Shown one piece after another: positions 63,867 through 64,000 of a stretch of 64,000 nucleotides of DNA. Position 1 is the stretch's first letter. Each line of letters opens with the position of its first letter. The notes below the pieces were generated by a model. That model saw nothing but the letters and a program-made list of their open reading frames with translations, was not told the origin of the DNA and did not search any database. This DNA comes from JAZMZS01 sp045120955. GTDB taxonomy: Bacteria; Bacillota; Clostridia; Oscillospirales; CAG-272. Both the position numbers and the translations under genes were made by a program. The DNA is taken from NCBI GenBank assembly GCA_045120955.1, contig JBGVFH010000018.1, positions 1-64,000 of the forward strand, written 5' to 3'.

Positions 63867-64000
63867 ATGGCAAGTATACAAAGGGAAATATACGGTGATT
63901 TTGACTTTTTGCTTCACGATATTCATGATGCCGTCACGGGCGGCAGTATATCGGCTACATATGAGGGCGGTACTGATATTACCCGAGAGGGAGTAAGAAT
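63867..64000 (+). CDS. DUF6054-like protein, 5' end only
   Basis: An ATG preceded by GGAGGGG opens a frame that runs off the window. The visible 44 residues begin MASIQREIYGDFDFLLH and include IHDAVTGGSISATYEGG, which resembles the N-terminus of DUF6054 proteins of unknown function. It starts ten bases after the TtcA-like gene and is probably cotranscribed. Confidence 0.6.
   Translation, partial: MASIQREIYGDFDFLLHDIHDAVTGGSISATYEGGTDITREGVR

Overview
The window looks like a chromosome segment of an anaerobic gut-type Clostridia (Bacillota). The evidence is AddAB instead of RecBCD, a type II pantothenate kinase, BioY with a DNA-binding BirA, many near-consensus sigma-A promoters (TTGACA/TTGAAA, 17 bp spacer, TATAAT-like), strong AGGAGG-type ribosome binding sites, lipoproteins with Gram-positive lipoboxes, and a PlsY, SecA and NAD-ligase gene set. 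Species cannot be assigned from sequence alone. About 50 protein genes and two tRNAs are supported. There is no rRNA or CRISPR array.

Layout. 1-4.5 kb (minus): metG-tatD-radical SAM operon and a DUF554/Xre pair. 4.6-8.5 kb: a membrane-anchored alpha/beta hydrolase, birA-bioY with a candidate BirA operator, and a DAHP synthase. 8.6-20.1 kb: a divergent stand-alone GyrB/ParE-like protein, then a short QueG-like Fe-S protein with addB, addA and aroK, then coaW. 20.1-24.7 kb: a decayed integrative island between 123-125 bp direct repeats made from the 3' end of tRNA-Thr(CGU) and its terminator. Its only substantial gene is a frameshifted polyvalent-type protein with MuF-C-like, LPD3-like and ART-like segments. 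24.7-28.5 kb: ksgA, tRNA-Leu(GAG) and an iscS-iscU-iscR operon with a palindromic operator at its promoter. 28.8-32.6 kb (minus): GH43, gpsA and two cyclophilin genes, one carrying two fused cyclophilin domains.

32.6-38 kb: a 1.1 kb dyad-rich intergenic region and two orphan solute-binding lipoproteins. 38-42.3 kb (minus): MarR plus an asymmetric heterodimeric ABC exporter. 42.4-49.5 kb: a HAD phosphatase, an acyl-CoA-synthetase-like enzyme, a leucine-rich-repeat lipoprotein, a glucosaminidase-like wall hydrolase with a C-terminal dockerin, and a CBS protein. 49.5-57.2 kb: pyruvate kinase, trmL, then secA with two membrane proteins. 57.2-64 kb: an E2-acyltransferase-like pseudoenzyme, a methyltransferase, plsY, ligA, a leaderless amidase, a TtcA-like sulfurtransferase and the start of a DUF6054-like gene.

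The most unusual feature is a dispersed family of six structured intergenic repeats of about 85-100 bp (5642, 32691 inverted, 45089, 49550, 51385, 52014). Each lies between two T tracts in its own orientation. In five copies the first T tract follows a terminator or terminator-like hairpin. The copies share a GCATAGGAAATTGC-like start, a GC-rich stem and a GGATGG box, and fall into two subfamilies.
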